64,000 nt of DNA from Bimastos eiseni (Eukaryota > Annelida > Clitellata > Crassiclitellata > Lumbricidae): the NCBI GenBank assembly GCA_959347315.1, contig OY365807.1:35547627-35611626 (forward strand). Direction: 5' to 3'. Both the position numbers and the translations under genes were made by a program. The number at the start of each line of letters is the position of its first letter. The stretch's first letter is position 1. The notes below the pieces were generated by a model that searched no databases, was not told the origin of the DNA, and saw only the letters and a list, made by a program, of their open reading frames with translations. Below are positions 38,277 to 49,755 of this stretch, piece by piece.

Positions 38277-38727
38277 GATGTTCGATCACTGGGCGGTTGA
38301 TCACCGGACGATTGATCATTGCGGACGATTGATCATCGATTTATGAATCACTTTAATTAATACGTTTGAAAGAGAACTGTTTTCACCGCTATTATAGATA
38401 TCAATACGTTTAAAACCCGAGAGATGGTTGTTATTCGGAAAAATAAGTCGTCGAAGGCCACTGAAACCTCTTACTCAGAGGGAACAGGGTAGTCACCATG
38501 AATGTCCTTGGAATCACAATTGGTGAGAGACTACTCCTATCTGAACACGTTTTGAACGTTAACTCTTGAATAACTCTTGAGAGCCGCTTCAACATATTTT
38601 CATATTTCTCCTCTTATTTAATTAAAAATTAGATACAACGGTTGTGATCGTTTGTCTGTTATGATCAGTCGTCCGCAATGAGCAATCGTCAATTGTCAGG
38701 TGATCAATCGTCCAGTGATCAATCTAC
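38277..38727. mobile_element. MITE-like element with about 60-bp inverted arms rich in GATCA
   Basis: The left arm (38285-38337) reads GATCACTGGGCGGTTGATCA and on through CATTGCGGACGATTGATCAT. The right arm, reverse-complemented (38720-38661), reads GATCACTGGACGATTGATCA and on through CATTGCGGACGACTGATCAT. The arms themselves hold short GGACGATTGATCA repeats. The target duplication is unclear. Confidence 0.75.
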
Positions 38728-38827
38728 CATACCGGAAGGTGGCTATGTAGTATGACTTTTAAAATCAGTCGACGAATCTCCACATATGTCGTAAGATATT
38801 TTGCGAATTAAGCTTATATAATTATAT

Positions 38828-38842
38828 ATATATATATATCGC
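38828..38842. repeat. Short TA microsatellite
   Basis: Short (TA)n tract at the edge of an AT-rich intergenic stretch. Confidence 0.6.
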
Positions 38843-39199
38843 AGATTTTATATTGAATTTTTTTTGCCCGGTGGAAAATAAATGTTATTGCTAGCCTGCA
38901 ATATGTTGATATGTAGGCCTAATGCAGAAGAAAGTAATTGGAGAGTTGAATTAGACGATGGTTGATAAAATGAAAGAAATAGGCCTAGCTGATAGCATAG
39001 CATACAAATATTAATCTACAGAACTTTTAGTAAGAAATGAGTGGAATAGCGTCGTATACACTTACAACACCCTACAATCAGCAGCGGACGTAAAAGAACC
39101 GGGTAGAGAAGTAGAATCACACATTTAAACATGACCGGTTGCGACGGTTGGATTAGGTAGTCGACGTCGGCAGAAGGGTATAGTGACATAAAAAGAAAG

Positions 39200-39651
39200 C
39201 AATGTTCCCTCTAATTATTTGTGCGCAAGAAATTATGTGTTTGTAAATGGTTCACACTTTCGTGCGCCGATCCAAACTGAACGCATGCGGTAATAATTAA
39301 GTCGAGACCATATCTAAAAGTCTATGATCACAAGTTCTGATAACATAGGAATTGTCCCTTGTCAAAACATAAAATAAGGGGACGTAGGCCTAGGCCTATC
39401 AGTCAAGGAGCCAAAATTTCTGTGGTAAGGTAGCCGCAGTTGGCTAGGAGACTCGATTTACACAGTTGCATAAAAAGAAATCGTGACTTGTTTTTTGTGT
39501 GAAAGAAAATTCAAATGCAATATTTGTTTTTCCGAAAAAAATGTAGGCCTATGTGCGCACACTAAATTCTTGTGTGCCCTGCCCGTGTGCGCTACCTCCA
39601 CTGCCCGTGCGCGCGCGCATATGCGCACAGCTTATTATAAAAGGAACATTG
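39200..39651. mobile_element. hAT-like MITE, CAATGTTCC family, copy B (complete)
   Basis: The left end CAATGTTCCCTCTAATTATT and the right end (reverse complement) CAATGTTCCTTTTATAATAAG. Flanks AAAGAAAG and AAAGGGAG match at 6 of 8. It is a full-length relative of 2546-2937. It carries TAGGCCTA (39544-39551) and an overlapping double copy near 39387, where copy A has none. Confidence 0.8.
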
Positions 39652-41632
39652 AAAGGGAGTAGGCATGGTTTGAATTGCCAGATTAGAACTGCATGGGGTT
39701 GACAAATTTTCGCTCGTCCCGACCAGAATTTATACGAGCCTGAAACCAGTATACGGGCTAAACTATAGAGGGTAGGCCTATACCTGTGGGTTTTCAGTGC
39801 ACGAACTTGATTCTTAACTGTGTTAAGATAGGCCTACATTAAGCCGTCGAAGGTTGATCTAGAAGTTTTCTTGATCCCTGAGGTAATTTTTGAGAATTAT
39901 CTGGCGGGGTTGAATCCTCTCAACCCACCGGACAATTCAATCACTGGGTGTAGGTTTATTTCCAAGAGCAACATGAGTTGCTGTTTCCGGAGATTGAGTG
40001 CGCGCGTGAGAACTAAAAGAGGCAGCGTGATAAATGAAATCGTATTGAAGGACATAATAATTATTAAGCTTTAAGAATGTAGTATCGACAGTTTGTCTGA
40101 GACCAAGCGGATTGATGAACACAAAACGACGGGTACGAAAAGCGCACCGTGGATATCGCAGACAGAACTTGTATATAGGCTTATCTGCTGAATTTCACGA
40201 GATGGCGCTGCTGTTTACAACCATGATGATGATGAAGCGAGCTTACAGATTGAGCTCGATACTTTTACAAGCTTTGAATGCTTGCGTGTATTGACATAGG
40301 TATAGGCCTATGTACGTAAGAGCGTATGCAACGTAGGCCTACAGCATGTGCATAGGCTTACCATAAAGCCTTGAGATTGTGTGCGTCGTGTTTGTCTGAT
40401 ACGCAAGTCGCGCCTCTTGGGCCTATTATGAATGTAATTAAAAACGCCGGTGTTCATTTTTTGGGTCTTTTTAGGTCTAGGCCACACTCCTCACTGCAGT
40501 CCTCCCACTTCTCATAAGTTTCTACATGGCACCTGAGCGCTCATACCTTTAAGATGTTTCGCTACCTAAACTTAATTTATTGAGATGAACGACGCAGACA
40601 AACAGAGGGACGACCACGAGCAAGGGCATCAAAGGAGACGGTTGTTGTCTGTTTATAGGAGCAGCTGATAAATAAAGCACCAGACAGTCGTTAACCTCGT
40701 TTCAGGATTACGCCAATGCTCTACACAAGACAACCAAACTGCAGCTCATATATACACATAGGCATCCATGCATTCATACGGTAAATGCACGTATACATGA
40801 GATTTTTATGTACTCTACGTGTAAACGATTATTAGGTGGCGACCTTGCTTGTACATACCTGTCTAAGAGGCAGCAGGTGCTAACGTAGGCCTACAGCTTT
40901 TGCAGCCTGCTTGAAAGGCCACGAGTGGCATGCATACGAAACACGGAGGAGTATGCCATGATCAGAATCTGGCTGAAGAGAAGAGGAAACACAGGAGGAG
41001 GAGGAACTAAAGGGTCGTCCATACAGGACGTCCGCAGAAAATGACGTACCTCGTTCCCGTCCTCTGTCCGCATTTAACGTTTTCCTCTTATTATTTGTGA
41101 ACGTCCGCACATCAAAACCAATTAAGCTAAAACACCAACATCGTGAATGACGATTGTAATAAACTACAAGCCGAATGTTGACCCGGATAAACCTATAGCT
41201 TCCAATCTGCCTCTCCACGAGGCAGTATGTGCTCTTATTAGTACACCGTGGGATATTAAATGAAGAAGAATTTTAACAAAATCTCTCAACGAGTACATTA
41301 TTCCTGTTAATAGTTTCTGGAAAATTGAAAAATGAAATGACGAAATAAACAATCGGCTGTCCAGATCTGCAGAAGAACATTGCATATGACGAACCAATGC
41401 AATGCAGAACTCGATAGGCCCTACTCTTGTCCCTCTGAACTCCTCTGCGGGGCTGCAGGTCCGACAACCCTTCTGATTCGCCACAGCGCTCTTTAAAAAT
41501 AAGCTGGTGGCCTGCGCTTGACTTTCAAGTGGCGCTTTAGAAGTTTGGAAATTACGATTACAAGATTGTCTTAGTAACTTATCATCTGACTGACTGGAAT
41601 TGATAGTCGGTGCAGATGTTACAGGAAAATAT
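39652..41632. other. Intergenic, no recognised gene
   Basis: AT-rich with several TAGGCCTA(C) octamers (39773, 39829, 40334, 40886). Short open frames only (the longest is 112 codons on minus, 40880-41218), no domain recognised. Confidence 0.5.
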
Positions 41633-41966
41633 TAAGAATAGGGTGGAAACAAAAGATCAGCAATGTAGAACTGTACAGAAGAATGCAACCAAAAGAAAAT
41701 ATAATGCAAAAAGTAATTAAAAGAGAGTTAGGTTTGTTTGGCCATATATGTAGAATGAGCGATGACATAAATATCAAAACATTGTTGTTCGGAAGAATGG
41801 AAGGAAAGAATAAAAGGGTACATCCTCAAAAGAATGGCTAGACGACATAGGGGAATGGGGAAATAAGCGGATGAAGGAACTGGCACATGTTGCACAGGAC
41901 AAACAACAGTGGAAAGTCACGACGAAGTGGGCATCGGACATCTACGAGCGTTGTGCCCATGATTAA
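41633..41966 (+). mobile_element. LINE ORF2 C-terminal fragment, one frameshift
   Basis: The plus strand encodes the C-terminal tail common to several non-LTR elements: ILRIGWKQKISNVELYRRM, then KRELGLFGHICRM and LLFGRMEGKNKR. After a frameshift near 41828 it continues KEWLDDIGEWGNKRMKEL, then AQDKQQWKVTTKWASD, and ends TAA at 41964-41966. A GATGATGATG-type tail follows immediately, as at the 3' ends of some LINEs. The 5' part is missing. Confidence 0.78.
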
Positions 41967-42287
41967 TGATGATGATGATGGTGGTGATAGGCCTATATAG
42001 CCTAATACATAAAAAGCAATTTTAAATGGTTTGAGATGACCAGCTGTAAGTGACTAATGAGTAAAGTCATGGCCGCCTAAAAAACGCAGCGCTAAATAGT
42101 CCACGACTCTGCAGCAGTGTATGTCCTATAGGAACTTGGCTATCCTATAGGCCTATAGGTGAAGCTATTGCTTAAAATAGTTCAAGATAACCGTCTTAAT
42201 GTCTTTCAATCGGACCAAGTGGTCTTTTTACCCTCTTTGGTTCGCTTATAGTTTGTCACGGTTGGTATGGACCTCCGTTGGACATCT

Positions 42288-42620
42288 ATCAACTCTTTTT
42301 CAGGTATGTTCCCGTCGACCTAGAGAGCTGAAAGTTTGCACACATTTTACGTTTGCATGACAATGCAATGTATCAAATATTTACGGACATAACTGAAACA
42401 TTGATAAAATATAACTGAAAAATTGACGAAAAACATACAAAAAATTTTACCTCTTTCATTTAACTTTCAACTCTTTTTTAGGCATGTTGCCGTCGACCTG
42501 TAGTGGGCTGAAATTTTGCACACATTTCACGCTTTCATTTAACTTGACTTGCGCAAAGTTTTTCACGGTCGGTTTGTCAGTCGGACATCTTTCAACTCTT
42601 TTTCAGATATGTCAGGGTTT
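42288..42620 (+). repeat. Degenerate tandem duplication, about 180-bp unit
   Basis: A block CAACTCTTTTTCAGGTATGT...CCGTCGACCT...GCTGAAAGTTTGCACACATTT (from 42291) recurs at 42469 with a few changes and starts a third time at 42593. Origin unknown. Confidence 0.7.
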
Positions 42621-42960
42621 CGGGTATCTATTCTATAAAAGAGGGTCCCGACAAATCCATGTTTTTACTTTAGCTTGTTACTTCTTCAAGTAAGAAAATT
42701 ACACGATTGGAACCACTCTTTCTCCACTCACGGCGTATTTCCTCACCTCTACATGGATGAATCACGAATACATTGACGTTTTAATTAAGGGTTTGATTGC
42801 TCGTCCGTTCATCGTTTGTCGGTCTCTTTGTGCATTAACTGTTGGCGTAGGCGTCACAACCGATTGTCCAAAGACTCCAGATCCTGAGCCACTTGAGCAG
42901 CTGGTCGTCGCCGACTCCATAAATCGTTCGATGAATTGGTTCTTATATAGTTTGCTCTAA

Positions 42961-43852
42961 ATTAATATTTGTCATCAGACTCTCTGACCTTTCACATGTG
43001 CCGTACGTTGCCGATCGTGACTTCTTTGTCGACGCCTACTCTACAGGATCCTAATGACCTTCTGTAGGAAACGATGTTCATTGTTAAAGTAATTTCAATA
43101 CAGAAATATATCGCACACCTACAGTATAATGTACACGCATTCATATTTAATACATAGATACAGGCTTATATGTGCATAATTATGTTTTGTGTGGGCCATT
43201 GCAGATCTCCGTCAATCCGCTCATCTTCCCATTAATCGCTAATTTGACCTCTCCTTCCCTTGCACTCTCTTCCGCTACTTCCAATTATTCTTCAAACTGT
43301 CCTGCCTTAATTCTACTTCAGCGCCGCCACGTGACCATCATCGTCACTGTTTACATCATAACACCATACTGTCTCCTTGGCTGTTGCGGACTCTATTTTC
43401 ATACAGCGCCAGTTGTTAAGCTGATCTCTCTGGCGTAGCTTTTGGGGCGCTGAGAAATTGTCGAAGATTTACATTGCATAACATTATTCGCCTATTAACG
43501 CATGGGGGATTTTTCAAGGCAATGTTGGCCGAGATACAGACTGTGAGGAACAATAACTCCTTCAGTTCTGTACTACAAACGACCTGAAGGCTGAAGCTAA
43601 TGAATACATTCTTAGAACAAAGGAAAGCCCAACAGAAATAGACAAGGACTATCTCCAAGGAAGGATCTGGAAACAATTCGAAGGAAGGAGAACAAACGAA
43701 GAGTACTAAGAACACGTTAGATAGGCGATGTAATGAAGACTTAATATTAATAGGCACTGGCCTAAGCACAAGAGGAGCACTGGACTTGACATATGTCCAC
43801 AGAATGGAGATCACTTATTTGCAGTGTTAAGGTCAAGATGTCGGCAGGGTCT
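42961..43852. other. Intergenic, no recognised gene
   Basis: A CTGGCGTAGC stretch near 43430 resembles a hAT end but no partner was found. The minus open frame 43416-43814 (132 codons) has no recognised domain. Confidence 0.4.
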
Positions 43853-43878
43853 GACGACGATGATGATGACGATTCTGG

Positions 43879-43939
<61 letters not shown>

Positions 43940-43945
43940 AACGGT
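43853..43945 (+). repeat. (GAT)n trinucleotide array
   Basis: About 20 pure GAT units (43879-43939) with imperfect flanks. All six frames look open (poly-Asp, poly-Met, poly-Ser, poly-Ile, poly-His), which is repeat translation and not a gene. Confidence 0.95.
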
Positions 43946-44066
43946 AACGACGACATTGATGATGAAGACGACAAGCACCACGATGGTGATGGTGGTTTCG
44001 GCGGCGATAATGCTGGTGGGGGTGGCGAAGATCACGATGATGATTATGCATTTAATAATGGTCTTA

Positions 44067-44310
44067 TTTGAACCTGTATTTTGCATAGTGTCTACATTTG
44101 AGCCTATATTTAGCACAAGATCTGCATATGGGCCTGTATTTAGCATATGGTCTGTATTTGAGTATCTTTTGCATAGGGTCTGCGAGTGAGCCTGTACATG
44201 CGTACATCTAGCATATGGTCTGCATTTGAGCCTATATTTATCATAAGGTCTGCAATTGACCTGTATTTAGCATAAGGTCGGTATGTAGCAGAAGTTCTGG
44301 TTTTGAGCCA
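44067..44310 (+). repeat. Roughly 30-bp minisatellite, about 8 copies
   Basis: Variable-length units near GAGCCTGTATTTAGCATATG followed by GTCTGCATTT. The first follows the GAT array directly. Confidence 0.75.
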
Positions 44311-44704
44311 GCATTTAGTGTGTTCCTGTTTCCGTTGTCGTGTGTTGGCCGTGAAAGCTTAGCATTGTAAGCACGTGAATAGGAACAATGATTCGTGTAT
44401 GGCTGCTTGTCAAGCGTGTTAAGTGTCGAGTCACGTCGTGTTCGTCTGGTGAATATATAAGACAGGGTCATTCACACATTTTGGACTCTATATACCGTAG
44501 GGAAGGATCGCAGCGGATGTAGATAAATAATCATCAAGAATTGGATTCTAATTTCCTTTCTTATTGACCAGAACGCACACGATACATCTGGCGACCACCG
44601 CCCCACCCCTGCTGAGACAACCGCCCTCATCTATGTTGACTTATTGGCGTATATATAATCTACTATATGGGTAGGTTATCTAGACTATAAAACTATGAAT
44701 TTAT

Positions 44705-44706
44705 GA

Positions 44707-44746
<40 letters not shown>

Positions 44747-44850
44747 AACATATATATTATATGCATATGTATGTACTTATGTGCATGCTTGTTGGGCAGG
44801 TGTATCAGCATAATAATTTAGACTACTATGTGTAATAATTGTATATGTTA

Positions 44851-44884
<34 letters not shown>

Positions 44885-44885
44885 G
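44705..44885 (+). repeat. Microsatellites (AT)n(GT)n and (TG)n(AG)n
   Basis: (AT)n passing into (GT)n at 44707-44746 and (TG)n passing into (AG)n at 44850-44882. Confidence 0.9.
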
Positions 44886-45079
44886 AAGTAGAGCAGTCCC
44901 TTTAGGCTACCCTGAGAGGCAACCTTTGGTTTGATATGTTAGCGACTTCATTTTCTTAGCTTCGGCAGATGATGTGATAGCTAATCCTCTCTCGATGCAG
45001 CAGTCATCGAGATGAGTTGACTGTGGGAGCAGTGTCGATATACAAAATATGAAGAATGACGCTGGTGTTTGGCTGACAG

Positions 45080-45140
45080 AGTGAATCGAACCCCGTCATC
45101 AGTTAGGAACTTAGGAAGTGATGTGGCCGCACCCGTCCCT
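45080..45140 (-). mobile_element. Possible tRNA-like SINE remnant
   Basis: On minus a good B-box GGTTCGATTC (45092-45083) follows GATGACGG. The A-box region is not clear. Too little to name a family. Confidence 0.35.
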
Positions 45141-45687
45141 CATTTTCACTCGAATTTATATGCTGGGGGTCTGGGACAGATCTAAACGTAGAATTCTGAA
45201 AGAGCACAACGGCGTCGGTGTGGACTAAATAGGCAGCACGTGAACACAGGCGATCATACAATAGCCATATTTGGAGATTCAATGGACCTTATAAGTGTCG
45301 ACGGTAATGAACTGATCGCGTTTTATGATATCGAGTCTCGACGATGGATTCTATGTTTAGGAGGAAGTCGAAGACAACGAGGAAATTGTATCTTTATAGA
45401 TTTGACAAGAATCAATGAGTGAGCGACAAGGGACAGAAAGAGAGAGAGTCGGAAGTCGGAATTGCCAGGACAGATGCAGTCGTTTATTGACGAAATCGAA
45501 GCCTCTAGAGGAGGCGACCACTGCCACGCTCTTATGATCCTTTGTTTCTCATAAACCCTTGAATAAAGCGCAATTGACTGGCAGACTTACTTTTATTTCC
45601 CCCGTTGTCGAATCACTGTTTAAACATGCCTCCCACAGCGTCTTACCGTGTGGCTACTTCCATCTCTGCATTTGTGTGTCTTGTCTT

Positions 45688-46082
45688 ACTCACTCACTCA
45701 CTCACTCACTCACTCACTCACTCACTCACTCACTCACTCACTCACTCACTCACTCACTCACTCACTCACTCACTCACTCACTCACTCACTCACTCACTCA
45801 CTCACTCACTCACTCACTCACTCACTCACTCACTCACTCACTCACTCACTCACTCACTCACTCACTCACTCACTCACTCACTCACTCACTCACTCACTCA
45901 CTCACTCACTCACTCACTCACTCACTCACTCACTCACTCACTCACTCACTCACTCACTCACTCACTCACTCACTCACTCACTCACTCACTCACTCACTCA
46001 CTCACTCACTCACTCACTCACTCACTCACTCACTCACTCACTCACTCACTCACTCACTCACTCACTCACTCACTCACTCACT
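45688..46082 (+). repeat. Pure 395-bp (ACTC)n array
   Basis: About 98 uninterrupted ACTC units. The long apparent LTHS-type open frames here are repeat translation. Confidence 0.97.
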
Positions 46083-47900
46083 TTGAAGGTTTGTATATCA
46101 TCAACGGCGTCAACGCCATAATCTTCTAGATGCTAATTATATAACGCGGTGGTGCGAGGATTCATTTGTTCTAGTGTATTCTAGTGTATGACTGAAAGCA
46201 ATGTGTGGCCAGTGGTTGGAATTTGGGTCAAGACTTGGCAGCTCAGCTCTTCACCTTAATCCACAATCCAAACACATGAACATCTTTCATGGTTAATTAC
46301 GGCATTTCACCGGTACTATAGAACCCACTTATAGGCCTAATATCATCCTCGTTATGGATGCGTCGTTAAATAAATTTATATCAGTCAGTAATCAGTAGTC
46401 GTTTAATTGTTTACTTCCAAATAAATAAATAAATTCTAAATAAAGTTGCCTGATTCTGATGAATTCGTCAATGAGGTATTCATATATCCTTCTGTACCGT
46501 GACATTGCCTTTATTGCCCAATGGTAAACAATATTCTTAGCTATATTTATTGTGGATGAAAGACTTAAGCTCAGAAGCACCACTAGGCCTAGTTCGACTG
46601 CCACTCCGCACAAACGCCTTCCATCACCGCATCACTATGAATGCCACTCAGGACTAAATTGCCACCAGAAATAGGGCAGAGTAAAACTTCAATTAAAGCG
46701 AACCCACGAAACACATCCATGTCTGATATTCGATCAAGCAGCAGAGTCAACAGCTAGCAATGCTGTCGATTTATTCTGGTCACACATAGTCGGTCAATTG
46801 TGACGCTGTGGACAATTTTGACTCTAGGCACGACACTTATACATGTGCACTTCATAAAGTATAAGTAATTACTTTAACAGGCTCTGTGGATGTTTTAAAT
46901 AAGACGAGAGGTGGCCGAGGCAAATAGAATCATGTAAATCCAATTCAAAAGACTTTTATCAACTTGTGACTTGCTGTGAATACATATTAGAGCATTGTTG
47001 GTTTTCGACAAACCCAATTATACAGACGGGCCCCTAAGCCGCCCCTTTGCTCTATCCCATCATGAAACCCTCTGTTGGAAAAACCTAGAGCCACAACTGT
47101 TAGGCTCCATTCACCCATTTTCACCGTTGCTACTTGTTTTCAGTTCTTGTCTTATCCCATGCATCTTGACCAGGAACCAGCAACGACCTCCTCCCCACCT
47201 CCCTAGCGATTATGTAAAATCTGATTTCGTGTTTTGGCTTTTTAGGCACTGTATATCTAAATCGTGAGATTGACCATTATGGACGCATCGCCACCTAGGG
47301 AAAGAAACTGAAACCACCCACAAATAACCCTCGATAGATGGCGGACGCGACCACAATTAGCCCATTGGCAGGCAAATCGAATCTTATTTATCCTCTAAGG
47401 ACTCCAGACAGCCGTGTCACAGCGCAAGGCGTTCGCTATCAAAACGGCCCCAAAGGGGTTATTGCAACGGAGAATTACACCAAGGTACCAGCGACACACA
47501 GAGACTGTCAGATAAAGTGATACGCACAGACAGAAACAAGAGGTCAATTATAAACTTATTATATACATACAGTAAAGGCAAGCAGGCTATACAACCAGTC
47601 ACACAGACAAACAGAGACAGGCAAGCAGACTATACCAACAGGCACACAAACAAACAGCCAAAGGAAAGCAGTATAAGGCATGCAGATACGAGCATTCTCA
47701 CAGACAGAGACATGCAAGCAGACTATACAAACAGGCAAGTTGACAGGCACACAGACAGCAGACTGTTGTAAGAGGCACACTGACACATAGAATGGTACCA
47801 TCCTATGTGGCAGAAGAGCTGTTGCCCGAATCCCTGCACTGACAGACCTTAGGATGTAAGTCCCGATCTCTGATCATCGTGCATTTGTCTACTTCGTCTT
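46083..47900. other. Intergenic, no recognised gene
   Basis: AT-rich to 47000. 47520-47770 is a loose CAGACA/CAAGCAGACTATAC repeat. Nothing coding recognised. Confidence 0.5.
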
Positions 47901-47940
47901 CGTGGCCTAGCCCAGCCCACCTTCGAGCATCGTTGTCTGT

Positions 47941-48193
47941 GGGCCAATGAGACGCCAGCTCAGCCTGAGTCAGATGAGTCCGTTACGATTGGTCAGCCAG
48001 TCGACTCTCGGCCGCCTCGGCAATATCCATGGCCGTACGCTTGCCTGACAGCCCACCGCTTGGAGGCAAGCAGGCAGGCAGGGATAGGGCATTCTTCAAT
48101 CGACGAACCGAGTGAAGAATGGAAGGGTGGGAGAGGGTGGCAGCGAACTTCCTCGCTGTACCACAACCAGCCTTCGGGTCAGTGATTATAAAG
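47941..48193 (+). promoter_or_regulatory. SoxC promoter: CCAAT boxes and TATA box
   Basis: A TATA box TATAAAG at 48187-48193 lies 162 bp upstream of the SoxC ATG. CCAAT at 47944-47948 and an inverted one, ATTGG, at 47988-47992 lie about 200-240 bp upstream of it. The distances suit a TATA-driven gene with a start near 48217; this start is inferred. Confidence 0.65.
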
Positions 48194-48232
48194 ACAGACA
48201 GCCAGACTGCTGCTGGTCCAGACGAAAAGGCG

Positions 48233-48262
48233 ATGTCAGCGTGTGAGGGGCCAGAAGAGTGA
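48233..48262 (+). promoter_or_regulatory. Short upstream ORF before SoxC
   Basis: If transcription starts about 30 bp after the TATA box, the first ATG in the message is at 48233. It encodes nine residues (MSACEGPEE) and stops at 48260-48262, 92 bp before the SoxC ATG. It may limit SoxC translation. Confidence 0.45.
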
Positions 48263-48354
48263 CTCTAGCTTCATAGTCAGTAGTTGTCTCATTAGCCCGT
48301 TAGCTATTAGTCTGTCTCCTCGTAGTAGAGTCCGTCGTCGCTCAGTTAGACCGG

Positions 48355-49755
48355 ATGGTCGCTATGTTGCCTCAAAGCGGTCAACTCTCTCCCGGGTGGC
48401 AGCAGCTCAGTCCGGAATCGAGCACCGACGGTGAGGTCCTCTTCCGGTCGAAGCAGGTCAGTCCAGCCTCAAGGACTCCCTACTCTGACGCGACGCAGTG
48501 CAAGAAGCAGACGAAGCACGTGAAGCGACCGATGAACGCCTTCATGGTCTGGTCGCAGATTGAGAGGCGGAAGATCTCCGAGATCCAACCGGAAATGCAC
48601 AACGCAGAGATCAGTAAGCGTCTCGGAAAGCGCTGGAAGATGTTGTCGGAGGAAGAACGCCAGCCGTTCATCGAGGAGGCGGAACGACTCCGTCTGCTCC
48701 ATCTCAGGGAGTATCCGGACTACAAGTACCGCCCGAGGAAGAAGTCCAGATCATCGACGGGGACCTCTTCGACGGAAGCCAAGTCCCTGTCTCTATCGAA
48801 AACGACGACGAAGAAGGGACCGGAAGTGAAGCGGGAGGGATCATCAGAGCAGAATGACGTAAGCTACAGTCTTTCGTCGTCATCGTCCTCAGAACTCTTT
48901 GTTACCTCGTCAAAGCGGGTAAAGGTCGAACACACGAACGCCGCCGCCGTTCTAACGTCACCGACGAAGCAGCTCGGCCTCAAGGTCATCATCGACGATT
49001 CCTTCAAGAACCGCTGCAGGACCAACAAGGGACGCGCGGCAGCGACCATCGCTTCCGGACAATTGACGTTGTCTGGTGGGGGCACGACGCAGTCGTTGGC
49101 AGGCAGCGGCAGCATTCACTCGTCCTACCGCCCACTGTCGGCCAAAGTGCCGTGCAGTCCGGGCGAGAGCGGATCCCCGGCCACTCCTGAGAGCGCCAGC
49201 TTCTACCCTGACCACCACGACGACGTCCTTGATCTGTTGTTAGCCATGAACGAAGAGGAAGAGGATGAGGAAGACGTCAAACCCTCCGTAGTTGACCGAA
49301 TTCAAGAACCGAACAACAACAACATCGTCGTCGTCAGTGACCTCAGACTCGACGCCCAACTGGGCTACGACCTTGGCTTCAACCACCTCGCCTTCTCCTC
49401 GTCGTCCAATTCGACGCCAGGGGCCGAGAGCTCCCTGGCCGACCTCGACAGCCTCTCCGACGTCGACCTCATCCGCCTGCCACCCCACTGGCAAATCGAC
49501 ATTTCCAAGTTCATCGAAACGACCGATCCCAACTGGCCCTTCGGCCTGTCCTGCTCATCACTGCCCGCAATGCACCACCACCAGCAGCAGCAGCAGCAGC
49601 AGCAGGGTCCCTACCCGCTGCTGTCCTGCTCAGGAGAACTCGGAACTCAATCACAAACGGATCTTGCTGATTACTGTACTCCGGAGGTTGACGAAATGCT
49701 GGTAAGTGACTCGTGGATTGAGACTGATCTCGGAAATTCGCTGCATTTGTCTTAA
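48355..49755 (+). CDS. SoxC: SoxC (Sox4/11/12-type) HMG-box transcription factor, intronless
   Basis: 466 aa in one exon. The HMG box spans about residues 55-125: [20 protein letters not shown], then [27 protein letters not shown] and [28 protein letters not shown] and PRKK place it in group C. A Ser/Lys-rich region with basic patches, an acidic run (EEEEDEED, about residues 302-309) and a poly-Gln run after MHHH lie between. The C-terminus [20 protein letters not shown] matches the transactivation domain end of Sox4 and Sox11. Known role: a nuclear activator in progenitor and neural cells. The ATG at 48355 (CCGGATGG) is chosen for its context; a second in-frame ATG is at 48364. Vertebrate SoxC genes are also intronless. 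The GC-rich codons contrast with AT-rich flanks. Confidence 0.96.
   Translation: MVAMLPQSGQLSPGWQQLSPESSTDGEVLFRSKQVSPASRTPYSDATQCKKQTKHVKRPMNAFMVWSQIERRKISEIQPEMHNAEISKRLGKRWKMLSEEERQPFIEEAERLRLLHLREYPDYKYRPRKKSRSSTGTSSTEAKSLSLSKTTTKKGPEVKREGSSEQNDVSYSLSSSSSSELFVTSSKRVKVEHTNAAAVLTSPTKQLGLKVIIDDSFKNRCRTNKGRAAATIASGQLTLSGGGTTQSLAGSGSIHSSYRPLSAKVPCSPGESGSPATPESASFYPDHHDDVLDLLLAMNEEEEDEEDVKPSVVDRIQEPNNNNIVVVSDLRLDAQLGYDLGFNHLAFSSSSNSTPGAESSLADLDSLSDVDLIRLPPHWQIDISKFIETTDPNWPFGLSCSSLPAMHHHQQQQQQQQGPYPLLSCSGELGTQSQTDLADYCTPEVDEMLVSDSWIETDLGNSLHLS

Noticed and set aside
43793..44189. Poly-Asp, poly-Met, poly-Ser and poly-Ile open frames
   Set aside because: All are frames of the GAT array on both strands.
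45559..46129. Three long open frames coding LTHS-type repeats
   Set aside because: They are the translation of the pure ACTC array; every frame without a stop is open by default.
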